A program made the translations under genes and the position numbers. 64,000 bases of DNA, from positions 26,826,358 through 26,890,357 of the forward strand of contig OY987244.1 in NCBI GenBank assembly GCA_963920765.1, in the 5' to 3' direction. This stretch comes from Ulota crispa (lineage: Eukaryota; Streptophyta; Bryopsida; Orthotrichales; Orthotrichaceae). Below the pieces are notes generated by a model. The model had not been told where the DNA came from, ran no database searches, and saw nothing but the letters and a program-made list of their open reading frames with translations. Positions 10,601 to 22,787 of this stretch are shown here, in pieces. The number at the start of each line of letters is the position of its first letter. Position 1 is the stretch's first letter.

Positions 10601-11074
10601 ACAAAACAAACGCCTGAAACTAATTGGTCCAAGGGTAGTGTGATATATCTGAACAAGCAGGGGTATCTGTGAAAATATTGCAAATTTCAGGGGTATCCAT
10701 GAAATTTTCTCTTTAGCAAACTGGTAGATCCACTTATTTTCTCCTGTGATTACTGTTTTCGGTGTCGCTTCTACTGTACACAAGTTTTGACCTGAGAAAA
10801 AGAGCTGGTGGTGGTAATGCAGGCTCTGCTGATGGGCGTGGCGGAGGGTGCGCGGGCGAAGTACGTGCCGGAGGGCGTGGACCCGATCTACCCCGGCGGG
10901 AAGAAGTTCGATCCGCTGGGATTCGCCACCGACCCGGAGATCGTGGCGGAGCTGCGGGTGAAGGAGATCAAGAACGGACGGTTGGCGATGATGGCTATGG
11001 CGGGGTTGTTCGCTCAAGGCTATATCACCGGAGTCAGCCCCATCCAGAACTTCCACGATTTCTTCCAAATCTAA
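7660..11074 (+). CDS. LHCB9: LHCB9-like light-harvesting chlorophyll a/b-binding protein, four exons
   Basis: Thylakoid antenna protein that binds chlorophyll and carotenoid. Coding exons are 7660-7896, 8962-9300, 9991-10191 and 10823-11074, all phase 0, giving 342 residues. Residues 1 to about 50 look like a chloroplast transit peptide (Ala/Ser-rich, Ser run at 40-46). Residues 51-140 form a long Pro/Lys- then acid-rich N-terminal extension. YYGPDR is at 142-147 (compare WYGPDR of LHCII), FPGDYG at 168-173, helix [12 protein letters not shown] at 193-203, an LHCII-like VWFKAG at 224-229, helix C AEGAR at 266-270, FDPLG at 288-292 and helix [10 protein letters not shown] at 307-315, with Gln324. 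Asn196 replaces the usual His ligand of Chl a603, as in the red antennae Lhca3 and Lhca4; an LHCII-like body with this Asn is what is known for moss LHCB9. The protein stops soon after the last helix, without the usual HLADP segment. Family is certain; the LHCB9 subtype is inferred. The first ATG was chosen because it opens a plausible transit peptide. Confidence 0.88.
7897..8961 (+). other. Intron 1 of the LHCB9-like gene
   Basis: Donor GAG|GTGAGC, acceptor TGTGCAG|GAC, phase 0. It separates the transit peptide plus first part of the N-terminal extension from the rest. No repeat family seen elsewhere in the window was recognised in it. An open frame on the minus strand at 8802-9102 overlaps its end and exon 2 and is taken as a shadow. 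Confidence 0.8.
9330..9861. mobile_element. B-family element in LHCB9 intron 2, split by an A element (B1)
   Basis: Starts GGGAAAATGTCATGG and ends AAATTTCCC, flanked by TAAGCTTTT and TAAGTTTTT (8 of 9 match). The body is partly self-complementary, as in other B copies. The A element at 9414-9620 interrupts it. Confidence 0.75.
9414..9620. mobile_element. A-family element nested in B1 (A3)
   Basis: TIR ends ATCTCGATATTTGTTAATTT and its partner with AACAAATATTGTGTT. AAAT at 9410-9413 is repeated at 9621-9624. Shorter than other copies because of an internal deletion. Confidence 0.8.
10192..10822 (+). other. Intron 3 of the LHCB9-like gene
   Basis: Donor AAC|GTAAGA, acceptor AATGCAG|GCT, phase 0; the join gives [15 protein letters not shown], matching the start of helix C in LHCII. 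Most of it is a B-family element at 10228-10711. Confidence 0.85.
10228..10711. mobile_element. B-family element with internal duplication in LHCB9 intron 3 (B2)
   Basis: Starts GGGAAAATTTCATGG. A first B-like end lies at 10518, then half of the body is repeated to a second end at 10711. Flanks TTTCTAAAA and TTTAGCAAA agree at 6 of 9 positions. Confidence 0.7.
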
Positions 11075-11320
11075 AAAGCATGCTCGCTCGGTCTTGTGCT
11101 CCTATGAAACTTTTATTTGAGCCATGAGGAAACCCTCTGTAGAATGAACGTGGTTGTGTTTTTGTGTTGGTAGTATATTTAGTTAAGATTCTGCTGATTG
11201 TATCATTATGGTATTATTAATGCATATACGTACTCTCTCATACCTGCTCGATGCGTCCTCTCTCTGCCTTTTTTGCATTGTTAAATGCTTTTTACATATG
11301 TTGCTTTTGTCACATGCTAA
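11075..11320 (+). other. 3' UTR and downstream flank of the LHCB9-like gene
   Basis: Unique sequence after the TAA stop and before the A-family element at 11328. It is T-rich and holds plant-like loose polyadenylation context (AATGAA near 11142, TATTAATG near 11216). The exact cleavage site cannot be seen. Confidence 0.4.
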
Positions 11321-11327
11321 AGTTGAT

Positions 11328-11595
11328 AACACCATATTCGTGAATTTGGGAAAAATCGTACATTTTAAGACTTTCAAATTTTGAGGTGGAAGTTTTAGGA
11401 GATCTCCTAAAACCTAACTTGCAGCATTTTTTTGTACACATGTCCTCACTTGAGAGGAGGAATTTGCAAAGGAAAACATTTTAGTGGCTCAAAATAAATC
11501 TGAGACCTATGAATCTAGTTTAAGGGAACTTATTGGGTTTAAGGTGGAGTACAAAGTGGGACACCTGTTTTTCCCAAATTAACAAATATGGTGTT
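11328..11595. mobile_element. A-family TIR element downstream of LHCB9 (A4)
   Basis: Ends AACACCATATTCGTGAATTT and AAATTAACAAATATGGTGTT, with TGAT repeated exactly at 11324-11327 and 11596-11599. It lies 253 bp after the LHCB9 stop codon. Confidence 0.88.
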
Positions 11596-12135
11596 TGATT
11601 AGAAACATTTGTTATCCATTTAATTTTATGTTGTAGCCTGTTGTCATTTATTATGCAAAGCAGTCTCTGTAAGGGTGTTGATTGGAGGCGAGGAAGCTTG
11701 TTTGAATGTCATGCATTTGTTAGTCCATTCTGCAGATTCCTTGGATCCTCCAAGTACAAGATTTTGGAAAAAAGACATCGTAGGAAATGTGAATTGGTTA
11801 TGCTACTTGAAATGATAAAAGTTTAATGATTTCAAGTATTTGTTTCAGATCCAGAAGTATTGCCCAACATTAGGTGAGATTGTATAGTATGATAGCTATG
11901 GCTGGTTTTGGTATGGTGAGCAGTTATTTCTCTTTTGGAATGATCAGAACTCTTTGTGGTAGTGGAAGAAGGCCCGAGATTGTAAGACAAGTTGATGCCA
12001 ATAACTTTGGATTGAGCATCGGCAAATGGTCTACCTAGGTACTGGGTGGATAGACCATTAGATGTTTGCAATTGCCTATTTAGATTCAAGCGATTTTGAA
12101 ATTGTTTACAATATATTCGAAGGTCTGGTTGTGAG

Positions 12136-12381
12136 TACATCGTATTCGTTAAATTGGGAAAAGTGATACATTTTGGGGACTTTTGAATTTTGCATTTTTG
12201 ATAGTACTTTGGTGATTTAAAGTGAATTTTATGATGATTTCTTCAAAATTTTGCATTAATGGTGTAAGATTTTGAAAGAATTTTCATAACACTCACTTTA
12301 AATTGCCAAAATACTCTCACAAATGTAAAATCCAAAAGTACCAGAATATATCATTTTTCCTAATTTAATGAATATGGTGTT
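12136..12381. mobile_element. A-family TIR element, diverged centre (A5)
   Basis: Ends TACATCGTATTCGTTAAATT and TAATTTAATGAATATGGTGTT trimmed by one base. Flanks TGAG and TAAG. The centre is different and makes its own inverted repeat (TTTGAATTTTGCATTTTTG and its partner near 12319-12339), so this is a subfamily. Confidence 0.72.
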
Positions 12382-12385
12382 TAAG

Positions 12386-14391
12386 GGCTTTTCATTTATA
12401 TTAAAATCTCAAAAATGTACACATTTTAGATATCATGCAATCTTACACTTCTACCAAGAATAACTTCCACTGGGTGATTGCAAGAAACACTTGTACTATT
12501 TCTTGTCCCCTTCACCTTCCACAAGTGCTTTTTGGCTTGTAACTTTTGCGTAGCAAGTTCTTTTGAGCTGAAATTTCAGACGAAGGTACATGTCATAATT
12601 ACAGAATTTCCATAATTTTTGCGGTTTTTTTAAAATTATTTACTATTTTTAAACAGCCCCTGAATAGGTGTCTACCTTGGCCATTTTGGGGGTTTTTAGT
12701 TCTATTTTGAGTCCAAAAAAGATTTTCTAGGGCTATAAATCAAGGATGTTGTTTATGGAGCATGCTTACATGCATTTGTAGAAGGGGTTTTGCAAAATTA
12801 TAAATTCCATGGCATCTATATTGTCTCAAAAGTGGACATCCTATCTCCCTTCATTGGCAAAATACAAAGAAATTCCTCAGCAAAGCAATTGTACCATGTG
12901 AATGTGTTTAATGGGTTCTCAAATGTCCATTTTTTATTTTATTTTATTGAATTTATTTTCTAAAAAGCAAGAAAGAAATTGGCTTTTTGTTGGTGATTTT
13001 GTTTTGTGCATAACTTTTAGAATAAAAAAATTCTAGGTTTGAATTTTCACAAGTAAGCTATTTTAAGTGCTTTACAAATTTTCTATATTTTATTTTATTT
13101 TTAAAAGAATTATTCCAAAAACTCAATAGTACTACTAGTACTACCACTACTAAGGGTGTTTGAGACAAAACTGTGAAGTGTTTCTTGCAACTACCCCACT
13201 ATTGATCAATTTTGTGGGACATTGAGCAAGAGCACTAAGGTTTTTTTAGGGGTGAGAATCTTCTATAGGGTGTGTTGAATGAATGATGATCTATTATGAG
13301 AATAATGGAATATTCAATACAAATAGCAAGGACTATGTCCCTTATAGATTGTTACTATGAATGTCTCTACTGGCAAGAAACACTTTCTAGATGAAGTTTC
13401 TCCACAACCTTATTGCATTTTGAAACTAGAAACCCTAAAAACAGGAAAAAATGAATGAATATATTGAATCCCTTTTTAATCAATTACTAAATTTGCCTAA
13501 TTTTGGATGATGTATACTAATGTTAGTAGATTTCATGGACAAACATGCACACATGGATGATACATAGCTTTGAAAAGTGAACCCATTCTAATTCAATTCT
13601 GAATTTTTTGGGTACCCTCTTATGCAAAACACATCCTCTAAGGAATGCAAGGTAGTTCCCACTCAAATATTGATGGTTTTTGGTGAAAATTGGTAATTTT
13701 GCTATTTTTGTGAGAGATGTTACAATGTTGTCTTGATCTTTGTGATTACAGCAGACTAGATACTCCTCCTTGACAAATTAAGTTGCCATGTTTGCTTATT
13801 GAGGTGTTGGCCCATCAAGTGATGCCACGTGACACTTTTCAAGCTTTATTTTTGTACTTTTTTTACTATACCTACTATCAATGTACGGTAGTGAAACCTA
13901 AGCCTTGAAGAACAGTCTTGGAGAAACTGAATACCTATCAGAAAGTATTCAAATTGAAAGGCATGGCATTCCTCCAAAGAGCTTAAAACTTGCTGTAGAC
14001 TGTAAGGATGTTGAAGAAATCTACTCCTAAATTCTCCTATATGTTATATGTTGTCTTAAGGCAAACTTTCATGCTGGCCTCAAATTGGAACCCATTAACA
14101 ATAAACAAGTTTGTAGCGTAGAATTGTTTATTTGACACAAGTTTTCCAACTCCCGAGCGACCATGGAAGTTTGTTATTATTTATGAAGATCTTATGCATG
14201 CGTTATGGATGGCAAAATATGAAGTAAATAGGATGTTTCAAATTTTTGACATGCTAAAGTTCTAGTTTATATAGTTTCAGATTTTTATGTATGATTTTGG
14301 CATCTACCAAGTTTCAAAGTTGAAACCAGTTGTTCATATCGTTTCAAATAAGTGGTTGTATAGACATCATATACACCATACAATTTTTTTC
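12386..14391. other. AT-rich stretch, nothing recognised
   Basis: No clear repeat ends or genes. Short palindromes only (TACTACTAGTACTACC near 13130). Confidence 0.45.
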
Positions 14392-15045
14392 TTAACCCCT
14401 AAATGCCCAAGGCCTTTCTGAACTTTTTGGCATTTTCATGTAACTGAGGAAACAATCAACCTTTTCATAAATTTCATCTAAGTTTTTGAATTGTAACCAT
14501 ACAAAGTTAAACTAAACATGTTAGAGATTACATGGAAAAAGAAAACACAACAACATCACTTATAGTTTGAAAGATTATAATGTTTGAACCTAAGGGTGTT
14601 AAAATTGCAAAAGTGACTTGAAGTCTTCCAATCCCCATTTCACATGTCAAATCTAAAAAGTTGGTCACCAAAAAAAATATGAGGTTTAAGGTTATTACAT
14701 TTTGACTTTAGTTAATTTACAATTTTCAAAATCTACTCCTATATTTTTTTAAATGGATTTCTAATGTGGAGTTTTCTCCAAGCTCTAGTGTATTTGAGAC
14801 TCATTTTCAAAATCTTCCAACACTAAGAAACTCAAGATTGCAGTGGATACCCTTGTACAAAATCTTGAGTAGAAAAAGTGTCAACATTCATTTTCAAATT
14901 AAAATCAAGTTTTTGATATTGAAAATAGACTTCAAAACAAACCCCCTATTGAATTTTTTTCCTAAAAATAGTATTTTTTAAGGTTTTATTCATCTTCAAA
15001 TTTTGTAAACACCCAAATTGGGTGCCTTATGCATTTAGGGGTTAA
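14392..15045. mobile_element. D-type TTAA-bounded element, subfamily 1 (D2)
   Basis: Ends TTAACCCCTAAATGCCCAAG and GCATTTAGGGGTTAA. Length 654 bp; the interior is shared with 33029-33680 and 38330-38985 (for example the AAAGATTATAATGTTTGA and AAAGTTGGTCACCAAAAAAA stretches). Confidence 0.82.
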
Positions 15046-15458
15046 GGCAACACAAATGGAGGCTAGGTTGGGGTGCACAACAAGGACATAGTATTATTTT
15101 TGAACAAATAAAACAAATCAGAAAAAGCTTGGGCCGCACTAGGGTACCATAAATTGTTACCCCCCCCCCTTAATGGCATAGTAGATTGTTCTAAAATCAA
15201 CAAAAGCTAGCTCTGAAAAAGTTTATGAAAAGACACAATTTTCTCACATTTGATTAGTTCACACTTGTTTTGGAACAAGGTTCTAGAGATAGCCGTTTTA
15301 GGTGAAATTATGAAACAAGAATGGGTCCAAATGAAGAATTCACATTTATATTGCATAAAATATTCATTCTTGAGGATTTTTTTTTTGCATTCTTCCTTAT
15401 TCTTGTTTTTGCACATATTGAGCTCATCTTCTCAAGAACTTCCCCATAGCTTACAAAC

Positions 15459-15560
15459 TTAACCCTTGAATTGCACAAGGCTCTTTTGGCTATATGTATG
15501 AGTTTAATACATATCAATCATGATTGTATAATGCTTCAATCTCTACTATGAAACCCTTAA
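15459..15560. mobile_element. Very short D-type TTAA-bounded element (D12)
   Basis: 102 bp from TTAACCCTTGAATTGCACAA to CTACTATGAAACCCTTAA. A reverse-oriented relative lies at 55442-55546. Confidence 0.55.
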
Positions 15561-16028
15561 TTATCATCCACAATCACACAATGCTTCAATTTTTGATGTT
15601 GTTTTGCACTTCTTGAAATTTGGTGAAAACAATATTTGACTAATACAACCCCATATTTCTAGAGCCTTAGGGCCATTCAAAGGTTAAGTAACTTATTTTA
15701 ATGGTTTATGATATTTCAATGGTTTATGATATTTCTACCTTATTGCAAGGGCCGGTTGCCCTGCTCCACCAGTTACTACTATATAGAAAAAGATGACTTC
15801 ACTCAAAGAGTATGATGAAACCACATAAATATTTACATGGCCATATAATCACCAGCATTTATTTTGTCAAATCATGTAAGCACTTATATAGTGTGATATA
15901 TGTATTTATATTTGGTACTAGCAATTGGCACTTGCTACTCTATGTATTCACTATTAAAATTTTATTAAGATTTTCATATGTTAGATAGAATGTACTTTTT
16001 TTTTCTTAAGTCTTCAAATTGTATCTAT
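15561..16028. other. AT-rich stretch beside the 16.0 kb foldback
   Basis: Related in reverse to 36490-36600 over its last 80 bases; otherwise nothing seen. Confidence 0.4.
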
Positions 16029-16415
16029 GTGATAATATCCTTGATTGAAATTCTACTCGTCACTGTTGCATAGCTATTCATCAAGCAAATTTTGACTTGT
16101 CGCTTGTTACACCCTCAACTTGTCTAGTTGCCTGAATTCTAGTCATACAATGTTAGTGAATCTCAATGCATTGCACATTAGTTGTTGCATTGCAGAGCAA
16201 CTTGTTGCTGCGTACACTAGGATACTCGCATGCTGCAAACGCCTATTTCTTTCCACTTGCACAATGATGAACAACGCTACAATGCAACAAGATTCACTAA
16301 CACTGTATGATGTGAATTTATGTAACTTGACAAATTGAGGGTGTAACGAGCAACAAGTCAAAATTTGCTTGATGAATAGCAGTGCAAAGTAGAGTTGCAA
16401 TTAAGGATATCATAA
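16029..16415. mobile_element. Foldback element with arms of about 90 bp
   Basis: Left arm near 16031-16124 and right arm near 16323-16410 pair almost throughout (core AAGCAAATTTTGACTTGT and its complement). A second inner pair, CATACAATGTTAGTGAATC with its partner at about 16290-16312, extends the hairpin. Flanking sequence near 15955-16030 is related in reverse to 36490-36600. Confidence 0.65.
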
Positions 16416-17520
16416 AGAGTGAGTATGTGATATTACAGAGGTCAGGATGTCATATTACAGAGGTCACTTTAGTAGCATGATAGAACACAAATTGTCAAGG
16501 TTCCCTAATGTAAACCACATGATATCCACACAACGTAAGTTGAGTTATGAACAAAATCCTTGATATGAAACATCCAACCACTTCAGAAGCAACTGAAACT
16601 CTCCAAAAATTGCAAAGAACTTACTGTGCACTACCCACAAGCTCTTCTCTTATTTCACGTACCATTCTTTGAACAGCACCATGTCAAGGAGATACTTCAA
16701 CCTAGAGATCTTTGACCTGCTCATTTTGAACCGATTTGAACCGATTTTTCACAAGCTTGGACCAGATATTCTCTATACTTATACCATGATTATACATTTT
16801 ACATTTTTTTGAACTTCGGGATTTATTTTGGTGCAGTTTCAAAGGTCAACCGGATTTTTTGTGGATCTTCACCGGATAACAAGCTGCCAGGTCTCCTCGC
16901 ACATGGATCTGAGATGTGACGGAGCTAATCAATATACGGGAAGTACCGGCGTTTAGTTACAAGCTAGCCGGTTGATTTTGAGAATTGTCAAATTGAATTC
17001 AAAAGTTTAAGAAAAAAGCGATCATTTTAGAGGAAAAAGAGAGAATATTTCTTATTTTTTATAGGCTTAGTTGGGAGTATACTCTAGATAACCGGTTGGC
17101 CCAAGAGAATGTAGGATATTGACCGGTTGAGCTAAAAAAATTCCCGGACTGTGGAGCTGATTTCTGAATTCAAATTCAATGAAACTGATTGGTCTTAAAG
17201 CAGAAAAGTCCCATGATCAAGACCAAGATTCTCCCAAGATTTCCCCAAGATTCTCCAAGATTCCTGGACGAGATCTGTTTGCACAACGTGTTCCCGTATC
17301 TTTTACCAAATGCATCCAAATTTGAAGAATCCACGGGAGTGCAGGGCTGCTGCTCCACCTGGTGTTTTTTTGAGGGGGGGGAGTCAACTCCTCCTAATTG
17401 CACTAAATCAGCTGATTCAGCTCCATGCGGCAGGAAGATTGTCGATTGTATCTTTCTAGATTGCAAAGTCCACTTGTCACTTGATAGTAGTGCATTGAAA
17501 AACTGCTAGTACGTATTTTA
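16416..17520. other. Unique stretch, no gene supported
   Basis: Somewhat higher complexity than its surroundings (repeated ACCGGTT and GAACCGATTT words). Frames at 17176-17509 on both strands show no domain. Confidence 0.35.
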
Positions 17521-17834
17521 CGGAAAATTTAATGAATACCCATGAAGTTTGCGATACTGTACAAATGTCCTTGATTTTTTCCAGAAATTGCACAAATACC
17601 CTCATACCATAATTTTTAGGTATTTGTTTTTTGTGCAGGCCACTTCCTTCTTCCTTTGTGCGCACAAAACTTGAAAAAAGCACCATGAGCACAGAAAGAG
17701 AAGGAAGTAAGTGACATGCACAACAAAACAAATGCCTAAAATCTATGATATGAGGGTATTTGTACAATTTTTGGGAAAATCAAGGACATCTGTACAAATA
17801 TCGCAGACTTCAGGGGTATCCATCAAATTTCCCC
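17521..17834. mobile_element. B-family element (B3)
   Basis: Ends CGGAAAATTT and AAATTTCCCC. Flanks CGTATTTTA and TGCACTTTA differ only by C/T changes at three of nine positions, as expected for an aged 9-bp duplication. Confidence 0.75.
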
Positions 17835-20800
17835 TGCACTTTATATGAATAGTTGTTAGAGGCGCCACAATTTTGCCTCCTAGATTTGATTCTGGCTTTC
17901 CAAACTGAGCCACTTTGGGATATGAGAGATTTGTTGGATTGAGTTTCAAGTCCCCTGCTGTGGAGACATTCTGACACCCTCTCTTGTATGAGCTCCTACA
18001 GGAAGCTGGCTCTCCTTGAACATGTGACCAAAGTATTTTGATCTGGTCTCAACTTCAATGGTCTGATATTTGCAATCGATAGAAGTAAACTAACGACGTC
18101 AACGAGTAAGATTTCTGTGATTCAGAAACTAGATACGTTTGTTTACAAAACTTGGAACCTCAGAAGAGGAAAGGAAAAAGAACCGTAATTTTTTTATCAA
18201 CTTTGAGAATTCAATGTTCCAAACTCTTATTGCAGAACCGTTACACAGAATCCAGTGGTGTTGCCTGCCTAACAGTTTCATTGTGCATGGACTGAACCCT
18301 AAACCCTGACAAACGCTTGGTGCCTTTGGTGTTTAACAGATGTTGATTATTAGATTGAACTGATGAGGCTATCAGTGGCATCCGCTGGACTTACAACAAG
18401 CTCCTCCAAAAGATTTGGATTTAGCTTTGTTTAATTGACAGGGTGGAATGGGAACGAGTTCAAGTTGCAAGGCAAAAATGACTTGTCACTAACTACAGCA
18501 CAATTTATGGACTCACGGTGCAAAAGTATTGTTTTTGCTTCCAAAGATATGGACCAACTAAGGTGGATTCAATACTGTCCCGTAGCTGACTTTGTCTTTC
18601 AAGTACATAAATGTTTTGTGACCTATCCTTATTTCTAGCTATATAAACTACAAAGTGCTTGACACTTATACCCAACCATATTGCAACAACTAAGAAATAC
18701 TAAAGCACAATTAGCTCAAAAGTAATTCCATTAATAAGAAGAACAGAACCCAAACTTCAATGCTTCATCTTGGTGGTCCCGGATTGTTGGCAGCTTTTAG
18801 GTTAACAGAGTAGTAGAGTGCCCGCTCAAATTTGCCCGCTCAAATTTAGGAGTTGTTGCTTATAAACGTCACGCACTACCTTTTAATTTCCTTGATGTGG
18901 CACAACCAATGCTTTGAGAGTGCTTATTGCACAGGTTGTTACTGGTGCTAACCTTTGTCATGTAGTCAATGTGTCTACTCTAGGCCGTTTTCAGTTGGAA
19001 TGCTGAATTTTACATCTGCAACGAAGCCTCTTTCATTTATGTCAAAATATTTATATACATAGACCAAGAAGAAACCATGCACCGCCATTGCTCCCAATTT
19101 AACACTCCAGTTTGATTGAAATCCTCAATCCCACATTAAAGACGATGAATGCCACATAGAAAGAATCTAGAAGCTCTCTCATTCTGCATCATGGTAGCAT
19201 ATTTCGTAGGACTACTCCAACAAAAGCTTACGTTCTAGTTGGACTTTGGACCAAAGTTACTGTACAGTACTCCAACTTCAAACATCAACACTTATGCAGC
19301 AAGCATGTGTCTATCGATAACAGAAGCTCCAAGTTATTTCACCCAAGAAAAAACAGCCATTACTTTTACGTAACTCTTTTTCTCGCTCCAGTTTTTAAGA
19401 CAGTCTATTTCAAATGAGCAAGTGCTAAAAACAAGTTTGATGAATACAAAAGACTATAAACTCTGCACACTTCGCCAATTGAAGTATATTTCTAAAATAG
19501 TGAAGGTGCTGATCGAAGTCTGCAAGGAAGAAAGCCTCATTGTAACTGGACAACTCTATTTCGTGAGCTTAAAACGTAAGAACCAGTTCTCTCAAAGTCA
19601 ATGGAAAAACTGAAAAAAACAGCAAGAGGTGAATTTTTAAAGATGCACAATTTTAAGGCCCTATGTACTTGGTTACAAATTAGTATTTTGGCAAAAGAAA
19701 ACTCTAGGCTCATAGCAGCATTGATAGCTCACAACTCACGGATCACTGCTCATTGTATAGCATTCCCTTCTGTAAAATATTATGAATGCAAGGTCGTTTC
19801 ACCTCTTCAAAAGTATGTACATGGTTATAGGTGAAATTTATTATTTTGACAAAAAGATCTAGACTCATAGCTCATAACTCACGAATCACTGCTCACTGTA
19901 TAGCGTTCCCTTTTTAACTTTTATGACGAATGCAATGTCGCTTCATCTCTTCAAAGTTGATTCCTTTTGCGACGGAGACCACATTTTTATGTGTTTTTTT
20001 GTGTTTGTCTTTCTTCTGACATCAAGGAAGGCAGAAGTCAGTCACATGGGTGGTGACTGCAAAACCCTGCGAGGAGTTTTTCGTTGTGTAAAAGCTTCAG
20101 GTGGGTGGAGACTGGAGATACCATCTGACTGGCTGATTGAACAGTCTCACACCAAAAGGATGACGAATCTACCAATGTCTTGGATGATGAATCTACCAAT
20201 GCAGGCAGGCAGGGTAGGCATCCAGGGTTTCCGTGCAATGCAAGTGAAAGGGGTTGTCAAACCTTCCGTCACTCCTTGCAGTAGTCTGCATGGAAACCAG
20301 GAGGAGTCTCTGGTTCTTACACTTCCTATCAATCAAAGTCCTCCCATACTTTTGGTGACTGATTTTCAATCGTCTGATTATTTGCAGCGTTTAAACAGGT
20401 TGACTGGCATGTGTCTCAGAATCTCAACCACTAATATGTCCCTGATTTCAAGGTGTGTGACAAAGTGCAACTTACGGCAGGACTACCATGCTTGGTCAAT
20501 TCGGAGAATTTTGCAGAAATAACAAATCTTTTGCCAATGCTCATGCATGGAAGTGTCTGCCAGAGGCATTAAGGTCAATTTTACTAGAAATGACAATGCT
20601 TTGGCACCATTTTCACTAGGATTAGAAAAGTGAGCAGTGCTAAAAGGGAATTCAGGAATAGTTATCAGTTTAAAGATATGTAGATATTTTTAGGAAACAT
20701 GCAATATTGTTACAATTTCCATTTCAACATTCCGTCCTACCTCCCAAAATCTTACCGTTTTTTTGTATTCTAGGTTCCTTGTGTTCTTTTAATGGAAGCT

Positions 20801-21526
20801 TGCCATCTCAACAAAATCTATGTCATTTGAAAATCAAAAGCTGGGAAAAAATATATATATACTGATGATAACATGTAAAAGACGGAACAAACACTTCTTG
20901 CAAAATTATCAATTTTGGGGTTGCTTAGAACTACCAACAAACTTGACACATGTTTTTCTTCAATTCGTGTGGAAGAGATTGATCAAACTCTTGTATGACA
21001 ATGTGAAGAATATATTTTTCTTAGCTTTGATACTTGGCTTACACCTTCCCCAACTTTGTGGGTGCATGGAGAGAGTATTTACTAAATACTCTTTTAAAAG
21101 TTAAATAAAATTCAAAAGTCCCAAAATTATGTTTCTTTTCCAAATTACTTAATATCGCGTTCTTCACCTTATTCAACAAATTGGGACAATATTTCTTTTT
21201 TTTTCTATTATAGTAACCGATTATCTCATCATCTAAGCCCCAACCAAACAATGCAATCTTGTACAATGAGTGTTTATTGTATATGTTATTTTTTAAATTA
21301 AAACAAATTACAGTCAGAAAGGTCATTGAACATTTATTAGGAGAATATTTATGCTTTTATAAGTTTTGAGGATTGAAGCAAAAACAATTAAAATGATCTG
21401 TCAATGGCTCAGCGAAGCTATTGAGATGAATGAAAAGTTTGATCAATCAACTTTAGTATTGAACATTCTAAAGATATCTATTAATAAAATTAAAAATAAT
21501 AGGCAAAACTAACAGTTTGCACACCA
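17835..21526. other. Unique stretch, no gene supported
   Basis: Holds the C fragments (19630-19920) and the longest non-LHC frame of the window (19923-20522, 199 codons), which has no recognisable motif and no supporting context. A direct repeat CCCGCTCAAATTT lies at about 18821-18847. Confidence 0.35.
19630..19920. repeat. C-family fragments, two in tandem (C2)
   Basis: Two consecutive partial copies contain ATGTACNTGGTTA, TATTTTGNCAAAA, CTCACNACTCACG and ATAGCNTTCCCT motifs, at about 19650-19775 and 19813-19915. Confidence 0.55.
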
Positions 21527-21774
21527 GGACGACACTATTTCGTGAGCATAGAATGGTGAGCTTGTGAGGGGTGAGCCAAGATTTGGTGAGCACAAATTAA
21601 TTTTGATCTCAAAATCAATGAAAAGATTAAAAAAAACAAGTTTTTCAAAAGATAAAAGTTTATAAAGTGCAATTATAGGGCCTATGTACATAATTATAGG
21701 TGAAATTGAGTATTTTGAAAAAAAAATCTTGGCTCACTGCTCACGGATCCCCGCTCACGAAAATAGCATTCCCC
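21527..21774. mobile_element. C-family element, uninterrupted (C3)
   Basis: Ends ACACTATTTCGTGAGC and GCTCACGAAAATAGCATTCC. Serves as the empty-site reference for A2. Confidence 0.65.
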
Positions 21775-22473
21775 ACACACCCCAGGTTATATCAAATATG
21801 ACCATTCTGTATGTGTCTTAATTTTGTACAATACTTGATTTGTTAGAGCACAAATGAAGATGTTTTATATGCATGCTAAATCTGGATTCAGAATTGAAAA
21901 TTTTATTTTTATATACCATATGTTCTAAAAATAAAGTTTTTTATTTTATTTGTGATGGAACAAATTTCATAGTGAAAATACTTTAGAAAGTTGTGATAAT
22001 TGTGGCGCAAATGAGTTGTATAAAGATACTTAAGATGCAATGTACATTGCTGTGCTACCAAAAGGTTATGTATGTGAAATGTTGAGAACTTTCTTTTCAT
22101 ATTTTAAGAAAGAATGGCAATCTCTATACAATTTTGCTTGGATATGATATAATTGTCAATGCATCTATTTGTATGTGAGCTTTTCAATTCTACTTTTGTA
22201 ATTCATATAGTACTTGTTATTAATTTTATGTAATACAATCTCAACATTGTTTTGAAAGGTACTTGATGCCTAAAAGTCATTTAATTTTTCATAGCATATG
22301 CATTCAAGAAGGCCTAGCCAAGAAAATGAGTGAATATAAAAAACATCATTTCTATTTATCATGCACTTGCAATGGAGAAAAAGCTTGCTATTGTTGTAAC
22401 AAATTAGAAGGTGGCTACCACCTACCATCTCTAAGGCAAGGAACTTACAAAGTGGTTACTAATAATAAAACTA

Positions 22474-22787
22474 GGGAAAATTTCACAGATACTTGCAGTA
22501 TTTACATAGATACCCATGCTTTTTCAGAAATTGCACAAATACCTTTGGATTATAAATTTTTAAGTATTTAATTGTTGTGCTTGTACTTTCTTCATTATCA
22601 ACGTTGAAGAAGGGAATATAATGAAACAAAAAAAAGGCAATGTGAGCACAAAGGAAGAAAAGAAGTGGCATGCACAACAAAACAGAAGCCTGAAAATTTT
22701 GGTCCAAGAATATTTGTGTAATTTCTGAAAAAGCAAGGGTATCTATGTAAATATTGCAAACTTTAGGGATATTCATGAAATTCTCCC
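22474..22787. mobile_element. B-family element (B4)
   Basis: Ends GGGAAAATTTCACAG and GAAATTCTCCC. Flanks ATAAAACTA and TTAAAACTT share seven of nine bases. Confidence 0.75.

Noticed and set aside
10487..11068. 193-codon minus-strand frame over intron 3 and exon 4
   Set aside because: Spans a B element and the reverse of a coding exon, so it is an artefact.
19923..20522. 199-codon frame, the longest outside LHCB9
   Set aside because: No recognisable domain, mixed composition, starts at the edge of a C repeat fragment, no splice or promoter support. A non-coding transcript cannot be excluded.
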